Shown one piece after another: positions 16,039 through 26,700 of a DNA stretch of 27,523 nucleotides (position 1 is the first letter of the stretch; every line of letters begins with the position of its first letter). The position numbers were made by a program, and so were the translations under genes. The stretch comes from JBCCTX01 sp964468435 (GTDB taxonomy: Bacteria; Bacteroidota; Bacteroidia; J057). The stretch covers positions 1 to 27,523 of the forward strand of contig CAYXVE010000061.1 in the NCBI GenBank assembly GCA_964468435.1, read 5' to 3'. The notes below the pieces were generated by a model. It was not told the origin of the DNA. It did no database searches and saw only the letters and a program-made list of their open reading frames with translations.

Positions 16039-16536
16039 ATGAGTAGTTATCGCATCAGACCCCGGTTTAAACACACAAGCCGTTATTCGACCAAAGAAAT
16101 ACACAAAATTATCGAATCTCACCTGGAAGATCCCACCTGTACCTGTATAGGATCTATCAGTCCGGGATTTATCACCCTCAAGATACCTCAAGAAGACCGG
16201 CATTACTGGTCTCCTCAACTAACCCTATCTATTGAAGATCAAGAAGAAGGCAGTATCATACGCGGATTATATGGTCCTAATCCAAGAGTCTGGTCCATGT
16301 TCATGTTTGGATATGCAGCTATCGGCTCAATCACCTTCTTTGTCGGTATTATTGGTTTATCCAATTACAGTCTCGGCGCAGACTCGCGTATACTATGGTT
16401 TTTGCCGCTCTTAATTGGCTTGGCTTTGGGATTGTACATCGTAGCCCAGTTGGGTCAGAAAACGGGTGCACAGCAAATGTTTACCCTCCACCACTTCTAT
16501 GAAGATGTATTAGGAGAGAAGATCAAAGTTCACTAG
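16039..16536 (+). CDS. Hypothetical membrane protein with two C-terminal TM helices
   Basis: A 165-residue protein with no function that I recognise. A soluble N-terminal part (1-80) includes CTCIGSISPGFITLKIP and HYWSPQLTLSIEDQEEG, followed by a conserved-looking IRGLYGPNPRVWSMFMF. Two transmembrane segments lie at about 85-107 and 118-137, and the protein ends in TLHHFYEDVLGE. The GPNP-W-MF junction into TM1 looks like a constrained motif. I believe similar proteins occur in other Bacteroidota, but this is from memory. It is probably an inner-membrane protein with the soluble part on one face. Confidence 0.75.
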   Translation: MSSYRIRPRFKHTSRYSTKEIHKIIESHLEDPTCTCIGSISPGFITLKIPQEDRHYWSPQLTLSIEDQEEGSIIRGLYGPNPRVWSMFMFGYAAIGSITFFVGIIGLSNYSLGADSRILWFLPLLIGLALGLYIVAQLGQKTGAQQMFTLHHFYEDVLGEKIKVH

Positions 16537-16573
16537 ATTGTTGTTTTTACAATAGTAAGTAGTCTATCTCTCT

Positions 16574-17039
16574 ATGCCAAGCAGAATTATTGTACTCATC
16601 ATATCCCTTTTCATTTCATCCTTATCATTTTCTCAGGAGACATTTGAGATCGAAGCCAGAATCAGTGCTGACAACTCACTCAAAGAACAGCTTCAGCCAA
16701 AAGGCAGGTTACTGTTATTCATCAGTGAGCAGGCATCTCCAGAACCACGTCAGCAAACCTGGCCCAAGAGTAGCGCATTGGGAGAAATACGATTTAAAAA
16801 AGCACCTGGAGCGATACTGGTCAGAGCTTGGACCGAAACTTGAAGGCAAAATATGGGTCTGGATGGGCTATATGGATGAATTTTACCTCAATAATGCCCT
16901 ACGTTCATTTGATCAATTTATCCAAAGCAGCAGTAATTCTAAATCAGACGCAGTCATCAAGTTTTCTCCCATGCAAGGCCACTGTGATCAATTTAATCAT
17001 AGAAAAGTGCTGGAGATGATGGCAGAGAGAATGGAATAA
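16574..17039 (+). pseudogene. Broken secreted esterase-like gene with an internal deletion
   Basis: The first frame (16574-16843) encodes a clear signal peptide ending …SLSFSQ, then EIEARISADNSL…GRLLLFISE…PEPRQQTWP, typical of the start of a secreted esterase-like protein. It then runs out of sense and stops at 16841. From about 16779 the +1-shifted frame encodes a different block, YDLKKHLERYW…GKIWVWMGYMDEFYLNNALRSF…KSDAVIKFSPMQGHCDQF, ending at 17039. This resembles the C-terminal end of an esterase-fold protein with the catalytic histidine in GHC. The whole central domain with the nucleophile elbow is missing and the halves are out of frame. It is most simply a deletion remnant. Confidence 0.65.
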
Positions 17040-17120
17040 GTAACGCAACTTCGAAAGTTTACATATGTGCTCGCTTTTTGAATCTTAGCCTTAACCTATT
17101 CTTAGTTTGCGATGTTTGAT

Positions 17121-18068
17121 CTACGCAATATTTCTTTCTAAACTTTTTCGGTCCCAGTTGGAGGTGTTAGCCGCAGCTTCGTAGCTGCTCTGTAAAAATT
17201 TCATGAGCATTCCATTGGGATCATCTGACTGTTGTACATCGTCATATTTGAGGAAAAACTCTCCCATTTCTGCGCTGTAAAAAGCTTGGTTAGGCAAGAT
17301 CCTTTGTTCTGCGAATATTGGATCGGCGGGATAAGCGTACGTGTAAAAAGCAGGAGGAAAATCTTGGGAACCAGGCCAAAAACCCGCACTAAAAACTTCT
17401 TGCGAATAAGCTTCCTGCATAATTTCAAGCGGTACATTAGGAATTCCCCCCTGGTGTTTGGGTGCTGGTTTTCCAGAAAATCGGGTAACGGCCAGATCGA
17501 AAGCCCCCCAAAACAGGTGCACAGGACTGGATTTTCCGATAAAACCACTTCTGAACTGATGGAAAACCTGATTTGCTTTCAGCATGGCTTGCCATAAGGT
17601 GTAAGCAGCTTCTGGTTGATATGTGTGATTGAATGTATTTTCATGAAAAGGAATACTAGATACCATTTCGTTTGGGCTAGCGTGAATTTTTACATCAATA
17701 CCCAGTAATGCAAGTTTTTCAAATAGTTCATGATAAAAAGAAGCCACAGTCATTGAACGAAGATCCATACTTAAATGATCTTCATGGGTACACTCCAAAA
17801 AGAGTTGGTGCTGTTCAAAGTCGAACCTTATTTCAAAAATCCTATCGTTAAAAGGTATTCCGTGCGTGGTATATCCATGTGCATCTACATATAGTGTGGA
17901 GTGCCAGGAATGATTTTGCCATGGCATCGTCCTCAACCGAATCTTGCCTACAATTTGTAACCAATGATGAAGCGTTTCCAGTGTCTCCTTTATCTCGTTA
18001 AAACGCAATACCGGCCAAGCTAAAGACCTATGTTTTGATTTCATCATAACATCATTTTTTAACGTCAT
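17121..18068 (-). CDS. DUF5996 family protein
   Basis: A 315-residue protein matching the DUF5996 pattern that I recall: WPVLRFNEIKETLETLHHWLQ near the start, then IVGKIRLR, NHSWHSTLYV, FEIRFDFEQHQLFLE, and the hallmark GKSSPVHLFWGAFDLAVTRFSGK near 190-212. Conserved H, W, P and D residues suggest an enzyme-like pocket, but no activity is established. There is no signal peptide. The start at 18068 gives MTLKNDVMMKSKHR; an internal ATG (residue 8 or 9) is equally possible. It converges on the broken esterase gene, with 81 bases between. Confidence 0.85.
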   Translation of the reverse strand: MTLKNDVMMKSKHRSLAWPVLRFNEIKETLETLHHWLQIVGKIRLRTMPWQNHSWHSTLYVDAHGYTTHGIPFNDRIFEIRFDFEQHQLFLECTHEDHLSMDLRSMTVASFYHELFEKLALLGIDVKIHASPNEMVSSIPFHENTFNHTYQPEAAYTLWQAMLKANQVFHQFRSGFIGKSSPVHLFWGAFDLAVTRFSGKPAPKHQGGIPNVPLEIMQEAYSQEVFSAGFWPGSQDFPPAFYTYAYPADPIFAEQRILPNQAFYSAEMGEFFLKYDDVQQSDDPNGMLMKFLQSSYEAAANTSNWDRKSLERNIA

Positions 18069-18131
18069 TAAACAATCAAGGTGTTAACCGTGCAAAGCTT
18101 GCCAAAGCTAAAATTCAATTTTTTTAATAGT

Positions 18132-18569
18132 CTAGTTCTCTGCAAAGTTGTTTTGAAAATCTTGGTTGATCACATAATAGTTGTCTGGAGGAAGCACTGC
18201 TACAGTCGTATTCGTCACAATATACTTAATATTCACGACTGTAACTGAGTTCCCATTATCAACACTCGTTAGTTCCATTAAGACATTCCCTTCTGGATTA
18301 ACTCCATCATTGGTGACTCCCACCACATTTCCTTGCTCAATTATCATTGTACTATCTAATATAATCATACTATCAAGTTCTGCAAAACCACCTCCCGAAA
18401 TATTGACAGTCGAGGCATTGTCAGGATTATCGATAGGAGTTTTTAGCAGTCCATTTTCTGAATAATCGTCGTTGATCAAGAAAACTAGTTGCGCTATTCT
18501 TCTGTTGCGCAATATGTGAGGCTGACGTAGGAAATATAAGTTGAAAATATTGCAATGTGCTGTGGACAA
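18132..18569 (-). pseudogene. Probable 3' fragment of a decayed surface-protein gene
   Basis: The 3' part of this 145-residue frame (about 35-145) looks like real protein: PIDNPDNASTVNISGGG, AELDSMIILDSTMI, VLMELTSVDNGNSVTVVNIKY and VLPPDNYYVINQDF. It is rich in Asn, Asp, Ser and Thr with alternating beta-like hydrophobics, as in secreted beta-rich domains. The first 30 residues look unrelated, and the ATG at 18569 is not convincing. Upstream sequence to about 18920 contains further open pieces in other frames (for example HNYICFYPGAIHCFNANDV) with no continuous gene. I read it as the tail of a degraded gene. I do not recognise the family. Confidence 0.4.
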
Positions 18570-18920
18570 ATCCTAGCATCAACTCAGGAGCTGTTTCTTT
18601 GATCAACAATGTCGCAGGCTCCTGCATTTTGTAATAATCAACATCATTTGCATTAAAACAATGGATAGCTCCGGGATAGAAACAAATATAATTGTGAAGG
18701 GTTTGAAGCGGAATATGATCGACAAATAAATTGGAAGCAAAAAAATACATCCTGATGTAACGTCTCGTAACCCGACAGCCATTGGCACAAAATACCTGGC
18801 CCTATGGTGATAACCGTTTGGCAATATACCTGATAGCGCGTGATACCAATTAGTAACTCTGCCTCTCCTGCGTGGATTGCTCCTATGCTGTAAGAAAAAT
18901 TCCGTTAGGGAACGCAAATC

Positions 18921-19383
18921 TGACTAAGTCATTTAAGGGTGACTTCATTGGCAAAAAAAGGAGCAGGCCATGAGGAATTAACAGATAATCTTTTAAAAAC
19001 TGCTTGTATTCAAACTGGCAAACGGGTGCGGGATATGAGGACATAATTTAATTACACATATAGATCGTAGATATAAAGAAGATTGTCTGTACTGCCGAAA
19101 AAATAAAAGATAGAAAGCACTGGGTTAAGCTTTGGCTGTTAGATACAAATGACTATCATTACGTCTAACTAGTAAGATAGCTTACTCGTACATCTTACTT
19201 AGTTTACTTCGAAGCTGGCTCTCTGTAAATCAATAGCTTAGTCTACCCACAGAGTCATTAAATATCTATATTATTTTATTTCATTTTGAAATTCCTAAAA
19301 ATGGCTCTAATCCCATCATTAAATACATAAAAACAGGGATGCATCCTGATACATCCCTGATCATTGTGTATTTCAATCAAGTA
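18921..19383. other. Gene-poor intergenic stretch with inverted repeats
   Basis: No credible gene is seen. AAGTCA…TGACTT (18926-18945) forms a small inverted repeat. A larger one at 19167-19204 pairs AACTA-GTAAGAT with ATCTTAC-T-TAGTT (12 pairs, one bulged T, 13-base loop). The enolase terminator lies at its right end. The stretch is AT-rich and adjoins the decayed gene at 18132-18920, so it may be the remains of a lost gene. Confidence 0.5.
19329..19359 (-). terminator. Rho-independent terminator of eno
   Basis: On the minus strand CAGGGATGTA and TGCATCCCTG pair over ten positions (one G-T) around a six-base loop and run straight into five Ts. It begins 25 bases after the eno stop codon. 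Confidence 0.88.
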
Positions 19384-20676
19384 CTACTTCTTCACATACG
19401 GAAATATATCAGCACCAAACAGGGCAGCACCTTCCAGCTCTTCTTCGATGCGAAGTAATTGATTGTACTTGGCAATCCGATCGCTACGAGAAGCTGATCC
19501 TGTCTTGATCTGACCCGCATTCAATGCCACAGCGATATCGGCAATCGTCGTATCTTCTGTTTCCCCGCTTCTGTGGCTAATGACAGTTGTATACTTGTTG
19601 CGGTTGGCCAGTTGTACTGCGTCGATAGTTTCACTTAGTGAGCCAATCTGGTTGACTTTCACCAGAATAGAGTTACCTACGTGATTTTCAATTCCCTTGC
19701 TCAGGAAGTTTACATTCGTTACAAAAAGATCATCTCCTACAAGCTGAACTTCATCGCCAAGTTCTTTTGTCAGCGCTTTCCATCCATCCCAGTCATTTTC
19801 ATCCAGACCGTCCTCAATCGAAACAATAGGATAACGGTCGCACCAGTCTCTCCAATAGCTCACCATTTCAGCGGAAGACAGTTCATCTCCGGTGGAGAAG
19901 CGGAATACGTATTTATCTTTTTCCTTGTCGTAAAACTCTGAACTCGCTGCATCAATTGCGATGAAGATGTCCTCACCAGGACGATAACCAGCCTTTTCGA
20001 TAGCTTCTATCACAGTCTTTAATGCATCTTCATTAGAAGCGAGATTAGGAGCATATCCACCTTCATCACCTACATTGGTGCTCATGCCCTTTCCTTTGAG
20101 TACCTTTTTGAGGTTGTGGAATACCTCTGCACCCATTCTTAGTGATTCTCTGAAGGATGCTGTTTTGATCGGAACGATCATGAACTCTTGGATATCCACA
20201 GAATTGTCAGCGTGGCTACCACCGTTTATGATATTCATCAAAGGTACAGGCAGGGTACGAGCATTAACCCCACCGATGTAACGATACAAAGGCAGCCCAG
20301 CACTAATAGCACCAGCCTTGGCGGTTGCAAGGGATACACCCAGGATGGCATTGGCACCTAACTTACCTTTATTGGAAGTGCCGTCTAGTTCGATTAGCAT
20401 CTTATCGATCTCAGCCTGATCGTATACGAGATATCCTTCTAGTTCAGGAGCGATGATTTCATTCACATTGTCAACGGCTTTGAGCACTCCCTTTCCCAAA
20501 TAGCGTTGTGTATCTCCATCGCGCAACTCTACTGCTTCATGCATACCGGTACTGGCACCCGAAGGAACAGCTGCGCGTCCTACGACACCTTCAGCAGTTA
20601 CGACTTCAACTTCTACGGTAGGATTCCCGCGGGAATCCAAAATTTCTCTTGCTTGGATAAGTTCAATGTAGCTCAT
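19384..20676 (-). CDS. eno: Enolase (phosphopyruvate hydratase)
   Basis: Interconverts 2-phosphoglycerate and phosphoenolpyruvate in glycolysis, as a cytoplasmic Mg2+-dependent dimer or octamer. At 430 residues it has the normal length. Visible motifs include REILDSRGNPTVEVEV, GASTG (active-site loop), NIINGGSHADN, GDEGGYAPN with the catalytic glutamate nearby, the metal ligands in SIEDGLDENDWDGW and VGDDLFVTN, the catalytic lysine region LVKVNQIGS, and the signature HRSGETEDTTIADIAVAL. No catalytic residue seems altered. It lies 42 bases after the giant surface-protein gene on the same strand but has a candidate promoter of its own and a strong terminator. Confidence 0.98.
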   Translation of the reverse strand: MSYIELIQAREILDSRGNPTVEVEVVTAEGVVGRAAVPSGASTGMHEAVELRDGDTQRYLGKGVLKAVDNVNEIIAPELEGYLVYDQAEIDKMLIELDGTSNKGKLGANAILGVSLATAKAGAISAGLPLYRYIGGVNARTLPVPLMNIINGGSHADNSVDIQEFMIVPIKTASFRESLRMGAEVFHNLKKVLKGKGMSTNVGDEGGYAPNLASNEDALKTVIEAIEKAGYRPGEDIFIAIDAASSEFYDKEKDKYVFRFSTGDELSSAEMVSYWRDWCDRYPIVSIEDGLDENDWDGWKALTKELGDEVQLVGDDLFVTNVNFLSKGIENHVGNSILVKVNQIGSLSETIDAVQLANRNKYTTVISHRSGETEDTTIADIAVALNAGQIKTGSASRSDRIAKYNQLLRIEEELEGAALFGADIFPYVKK

Positions 20677-20705
20677 GTAGATTAAAGGTTGATTGTGTTT
20701 TGTGG

Positions 20706-20736
20706 TAAATATACTGTATCAAAATTGATCCGCCAA
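20706..20736 (-). promoter_or_regulatory. Candidate eno promoter overlapping the end of the upstream gene
   Basis: On the minus strand TTG (20736-20734) is followed after 20 bases by TATATTTA (20713-20706), one base off the TAnnTTTG consensus. The spacer contains the TGA stop of the surface-protein gene. It would allow eno to be expressed independently, with a leader of about 20-25 bases. Confidence 0.35.
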
Positions 20737-23700
20737 TATAGCCACTAATTTGAAAACCTTCTTCTCCCCGGTTTGCTGATCGGTCACTTCAAATAAGATG
20801 ACATAAGGACCTATATCTGCCTTCTGGTTCTGATCATTTCTCCCATCCCAGAATATGGTCCCCGGTCCTGGATCAAGCAAGGTATTTCGCTGCAGAATCC
20901 GGATCAGCCGTCCATTGATATCGTAGATAGAAATACGGGTATTAGCTCCGATGAAATCAAAATCGTAATTGATGGCCAGTACATCCCGGTCGCCATCGGC
21001 ATTGGGTGAAAAGGTATCCTCTGCCAGCGAGACTTCGCTGGGGGGTTCATCAACATCAGTCAGCTGTGAATTCGTATAACCAGGTGTGGCATAACCTACT
21101 GTACTGGAGGCCGAATGCCAGTTGGTCGGCTCATCTGCTGGTCGCTCCAGGGATATACGCTCGAGTGAAACGCCCTCATCATCAGCCAGGGTAGGGAAAT
21201 GAAAATCATCCAAGTAAGCAAAAACATCCAGTGTATCTCTCGTGGTGAATATTACAGCAATACCTTCCGCATCATCATAGGATGGAAAAGACTCCATCTG
21301 GTAAAAATGAGCCGTATCTGGTGGGTTGTAAAAGGTCTGCTGAATCGCAACATCCTTAGTCAGACATATAATATCATTCGGAAGTAACAACACAGTCTGC
21401 TCAGCCACAGCTTTGGCATTTACAATTTCCCTTGTCAAAAGATCTATTTCCCCGAGAAATAATTCCTGTAAATCCAGTACTTTTTCCGATACATTGGCAA
21501 TCTCCACAAAATCAGAACCACCTTTAAAGGGATTAAACAGAATCTCATTGAGCTTAATATCGCCTTGCTCTACAGGACCTGGAATTCCAAACTGAACAGA
21601 TCCTGTCAGCTCATTTCCTCCACAATCCTGCAAACCGGAAAAGTTAAGCGTGTATATAGACGTAGAATCAAGCTCTTCATTAAGCAGCAACAATACCTGC
21701 TGATAGGTAGGAGCTACAGGAAAACCCAGCAAAGGTTGACCTACTCCCAGATCTATTTCGTAATTACTTCCAGTCTGAAGGGTGGCCAGGTCCATCTGTT
21801 CATTGAAAAAGACTGAAATGGTAACAGGATCTTCTATAACAACCCCTGCTACACGGGGTGGAATGGTATCATTAAAGATACCCTGAATACTATTCTCTTC
21901 TCCTGGCGTTCCTCCGCGTCCATCCCTTGAAGCCCCCCAATTTCCTCCATTGTTGCAATCTACATAGGTAGGATCCCTACGCTCCAGTGTCCATCCTCCA
22001 TCCTGTTTTACTTCATTACCATACCACGCATTAGAATAAAATACATAATCCATCGTAAAGCCCAGTTCATTGATGAGAAACAAACTATCCGTAGTATTAC
22101 CCAGTGATGGAAAACGATCAACCACGACTACTCTACCAAATCCCTCAAATAATGGGGCGTCTTCCTCAGCACACAAAATCACCAATTCAGCAGGAAGTAA
22201 ATTAAGCGATCCCCAGGTCCCTGTGGTGCTTGGATCTTGTATACCCCAGTTGGAGATATCCAGGATCTTTTTGGTGCGGTTGAAAATCTCGATAAACTCG
22301 ACTTCAGGAAGGTCTACCCGGGGAGAGGGATCTGGAAAAATTTCATTAATCACAACGTCAAACGGCTCAGCAGGTTCTCCAAGTATGACAGGGATTGTTA
22401 CAGGACCTTCCAGCCGATTTCCTTTACAATCTGTCAGATTATCAATTGTCAATTCATCAGAAACTCCCCGCTCCAGTGGGCTCTGCAAGACCAACTGCAC
22501 GCAGTCAAAGCTAGGTGCCAGTGCAATGGCTTCAGCCACGATCGTAACTCCCAGCTGGTAGTTGTCAATAGCTTCCAGCGATGCCGGGTCCATCGTTTCA
22601 TTAAAACACAATAACAAAGTATCCGGACTTTCTACCTGTACTTCCAACACTTCTGGAGACGTAGTATCTGGTAGATTAGAAAAAACACTATTGGTAGCTC
22701 CAGGAGTACCTCCTTCGGGTGAATCGGAGGCAATCCAGTTGGCTGCAGATGGACAGTCAAACTCTTCCGGATTAATGCGTTCCAATGAGTATCCTCCATC
22801 ATCTTTATCAGTGTCGCGGTACCAATCATCCACATAATCCAGGGTATCCAGTAAAACCCCAGAAGTACTTCTCAATCCCAGATTATCACCCCGGTTGACC
22901 AGGGAAGGCCAAGAAGAAGGACTTACGACCCGGTCAAAGCCATCAAATAACGATAGCTCATCTTCTGGAACCAGTAATACAAAAGCTCCTGGGGACAACA
23001 CATAAGATGGCAAGGTACCGACTGTGGAGCCATTAGTAACAGTCCAGCCATCGAGGTTAAAATTTTTACCTGAGCGATTGTGTAATTCGATGTATTCTGA
23101 CTCAGGCAGACCAACTACTGGTGAGGGATCTGGCATGAGCTCATTGAAGATCACATCAAATGCTACAGGCTCCCGGCCCAATACCACAGCAATGGACTGG
23201 GGATTTTCATTGATATTACCTAAGCAGTCTACTGCATCTCTTACGGTAAGGGTGTAAGTAATATCGGGCTGAAGGGGCTGGGAGAGTACCAGTCTTATAC
23301 ATACAAAATCAGAGCCCTGCTCGATGGCAGCTTCAATGTCAATCCCATTATCCATCTGATATTTGCTCAGGTTAACCCATTCCGCAGGATCCATACTTTT
23401 ATTAAAGCATAACAACAAAGTATCGGGAGTTTCAATCTTTACGCTTTCTATTAGGGGAGGATCTGTTTCGATTTCAGTAGAAAATACGCTATTCTGTATT
23501 CCAGGAGAGCCGCCACGCGGATCGTTAGAGGCAATCCAGTTTGTGACCGGTGGACAATCAATCGTATTGGGATTGATACGTTCTAATGAATAGCCACCAT
23601 TATCTTTTTCAAAATCCTGGTACCAGGCAATTGAATACGAAAGGGTATCCACCAAAACTCCTGTGTTGGTCCTTAGTCCTAGATCATCCCGGGTATTGAC

Positions 23701-26700
23701 CAATGATGGCCAGGAATCTGGCACCAGGATATTTCCCAATCCCACAAATGAAGCTGAATCACTTCTTTGTGTAATGATTACATATTCATCTGGCCCAATA
23801 AAAAATGCGGGAAGTTCACCCACCGTACTTCCATTGGAGATGTTCCATCCCTGCAAGTTGATCGTCTTGTCCGAGCGGTTATACAATTCCATATATTCAG
23901 CTTCAGGCAATCCAGCAGATGGTGAAGGATCAGCCATAATTTCATTGATGATGATATCTCCGGCAGTAGCTACCTCACCAGGTGTTACCTCGATCTCTAT
24001 ATCCTGTTCAATCACATTTCCGCTACAATCCGCCACATCAGAAATGGTAAGCAAATAGGTAGTGTTTTCATCGAGAGAATCAGCCAGGCCCACTTTTACA
24101 CAAAAATAGTCAGGTGCTTCAGGGATGAGTGTGTTGATGCTAATGGTTGGTAATAGTGAGAAGTTGGTTAACATTTCCAGTGAAGCCGGGTCCATTTGCT
24201 CATTGAAGCAGAGTCGTAAGGTATCAGGATTGAGTACTACTACACTGAGCACCTCGGGTGCTGTCTGATCCGTTTCGTCTGAAAAGACGCTGTTGATCCG
24301 GCCGGGGGTGCCCCCGGATTCATCCTCCGATGCCCGCCAGTTGGCGGACTCCGGACAATCCGATCCTGCTGGATTGATGCGCTCCAACGCGAAGCCACCG
24401 TTATCTTTGTCATCATCCCGGTACCAGCTGAGCTGGTAGTCGACCGTATCGAGCAGAATACCATTGAGCGACCTGAGTCCCAGGTTGTCACCGCTATTCG
24501 TGAGGCTGGGCCAGCTGGACAATCCTAATACGGCTCCGAAACCGGAAAATAAGGCTGTATCGGTATTCCGGGTAAGGATGATATAGCTATCAGGCGCTAA
24601 AATGAAATCCGGTAGATTTCCTTCCGTGCTTCCATTGGACAGTGACCATCCACCCAGATTATAGGTATTTTCTGATCTATTGTATAGTTCTACATACTCT
24701 GTCTCAGGAAGTACCTGAGGAGGAGTTGGATCAGCCATAATCTCGTTAATCACCACATCTCCTGGTTCTGGAGGAAGTCCCTGAAGCACTTCAATCGTCA
24801 AAGGCCCTGTTATTTCATTTCCTTTACAATCCCTCACATTGCTGACATTGATTTCATAGATCGTACCAGGTACCAGATTGCCGGATAGTACCAGTCTCAC
24901 GCAACTTAGATTGGGTAAAATGGGAATGACTTCCTCTATACTCAGATCAGTACTGATTTGATAGTTGGAGGGTTCTTCAATCGTGGTCAGATCCATGCTT
25001 TCATTGAAGCAGAGCTCCAGCGTATCTTCTGCCAGGACAGAGATAGATTGTATGAGCGGTGGAATCTCATCTAATGCACTCCCCAATACACTGTTTTCGC
25101 TGCCGGGAGTACCTCCGTTTTCATTCAGAGAAGCTGTCCAGTTGCTAATATCCGGACAGGAAATGGGATTGGGATCTATTCGCTCCAGTGAAAAACCTCC
25201 CAAGGCCCTGGTACCATCTCCATACCAATCCACCGAATAAGAGACGCTGTCGACTAATACCCCTCCCTGACTTCTCAATCCGATTTCATCACCTCCATTC
25301 ACCAGACCGGGCCACACACTCGGACTGATCACATTGAGTAAGTCGCTATATAAAACCTGATCAGCTTCATCAATTATCAATATATACGCTCCGGGTTCCA
25401 GTACATAATCCGGCAGTAAGCCTGTCCGTGAGCCATTGGAAATTGTCCAGCCCTGTAGATTAAAGGTTTGTGCTGAGCGGTTGAACAGCTCCAGATATTC
25501 TACTTCGGGAAGTCCTACTATCGGTATAGGATCAGCCATAATCTCGTTGACGATCACATCGCCTTGATCGGGTTCGAAGCCCAGAAATATTTCTGCATTC
25601 AGCACTTCCGGAACCACATTTCCGGAGCAATCTGCCACGCTATTGATAGAGAGCGTGTACAAGGTACCCCGTTGCAGGGTATCGCTCAGTGCCAGTTTCA
25701 CACAACGAAAGTCCGGTGAGATAGCGGTAGCTGATACTGGATTCAATCCAGCAGTCAGTTCATAATTGGCAATGTTTTCCAAGGTAGCAGCATCCATACT
25801 CTCATTGAAGCAGAGGAGCAAGGTGTCGCGCCCGGCTACCCTGACGGATTCCAGTAAAGGAGGTTCCTTCTCTGTTTCAGTAGAAAAAACACTGTTTTCT
25901 GAACCAGGAGTTCCCCCAGAAGGATCATCCGATACTTTCCAGTTCGCCACGGGAGGACAGAACGTAGGATTGGGATTAATCCGCTCCAATGAATACCCTC
26001 CTCCATCCCGTTCCGGGTCCTGATACCAGTTGACTTCATAATCCACAGTATCTATCAGTATGCCAGCATTATTTCTCAGCCCAATATTGTCTCCTCCATT
26101 GACTAATGAAGGAAAAATAGATGGACTGATCACACGATCCTGGGTATTAAATAAGGGTTGATTGTCTGAATCTACAATCAGTACATATTTCCCGGGAGCC
26201 AGAATGAGTTCGGGTAATAGACCTATAGACGTACCATTACTCACAGTCCAGCCAAGTAAATTCAAAGTCTTCTCGGATCGGTTAAAAAGTTCCAGGTATT
26301 CTGCATTAGGCAGTCCCACTTCAGGTGTGGGATCAGCCATGATCTCATTGACGATTATATCATTAGCTTCTGCAGTATCCACCTGAAAGAACGTAAAGGG
26401 TAGTTCTATGGGTTCCAGCGCATTTCCACTGGGATCTGTAATACCGGAAACACTCAATTGATAGGTTGTATTGGGGGTAAAAGCAGCGGCAAAAATCAGT
26501 TGTATCAAGGTGGGATCGCCTGGATTGATTTGTACTACTTGTGGATTCCCTAGGTTCCCATTTGCTATGAAGTTATTGAGATTGGTTGCAGTTGTTGTAT
26601 CCAGCAGTTCAGAAAAGGAGAGGGTAAGGGTATTCTGATCTACAACCTGTAATGAAAGCACTTCTGGTGAGATCGTATCGGCAATGGGTTCCCCTACATA

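Noticed and set aside
16590..17039. A single intact 149-residue protein in the second frame
   Set aside because: Its first 60 residues are an out-of-frame reading of the signal-peptide region; only the C-terminal half is natural, so it is part of a broken gene.
22070..22561. 163-codon and similar plus-strand open frames opposite the repeat protein
   Set aside because: They recur at matching positions in several modules as mirror images of the conserved coding repeats, so they are by-products of the repeat structure.
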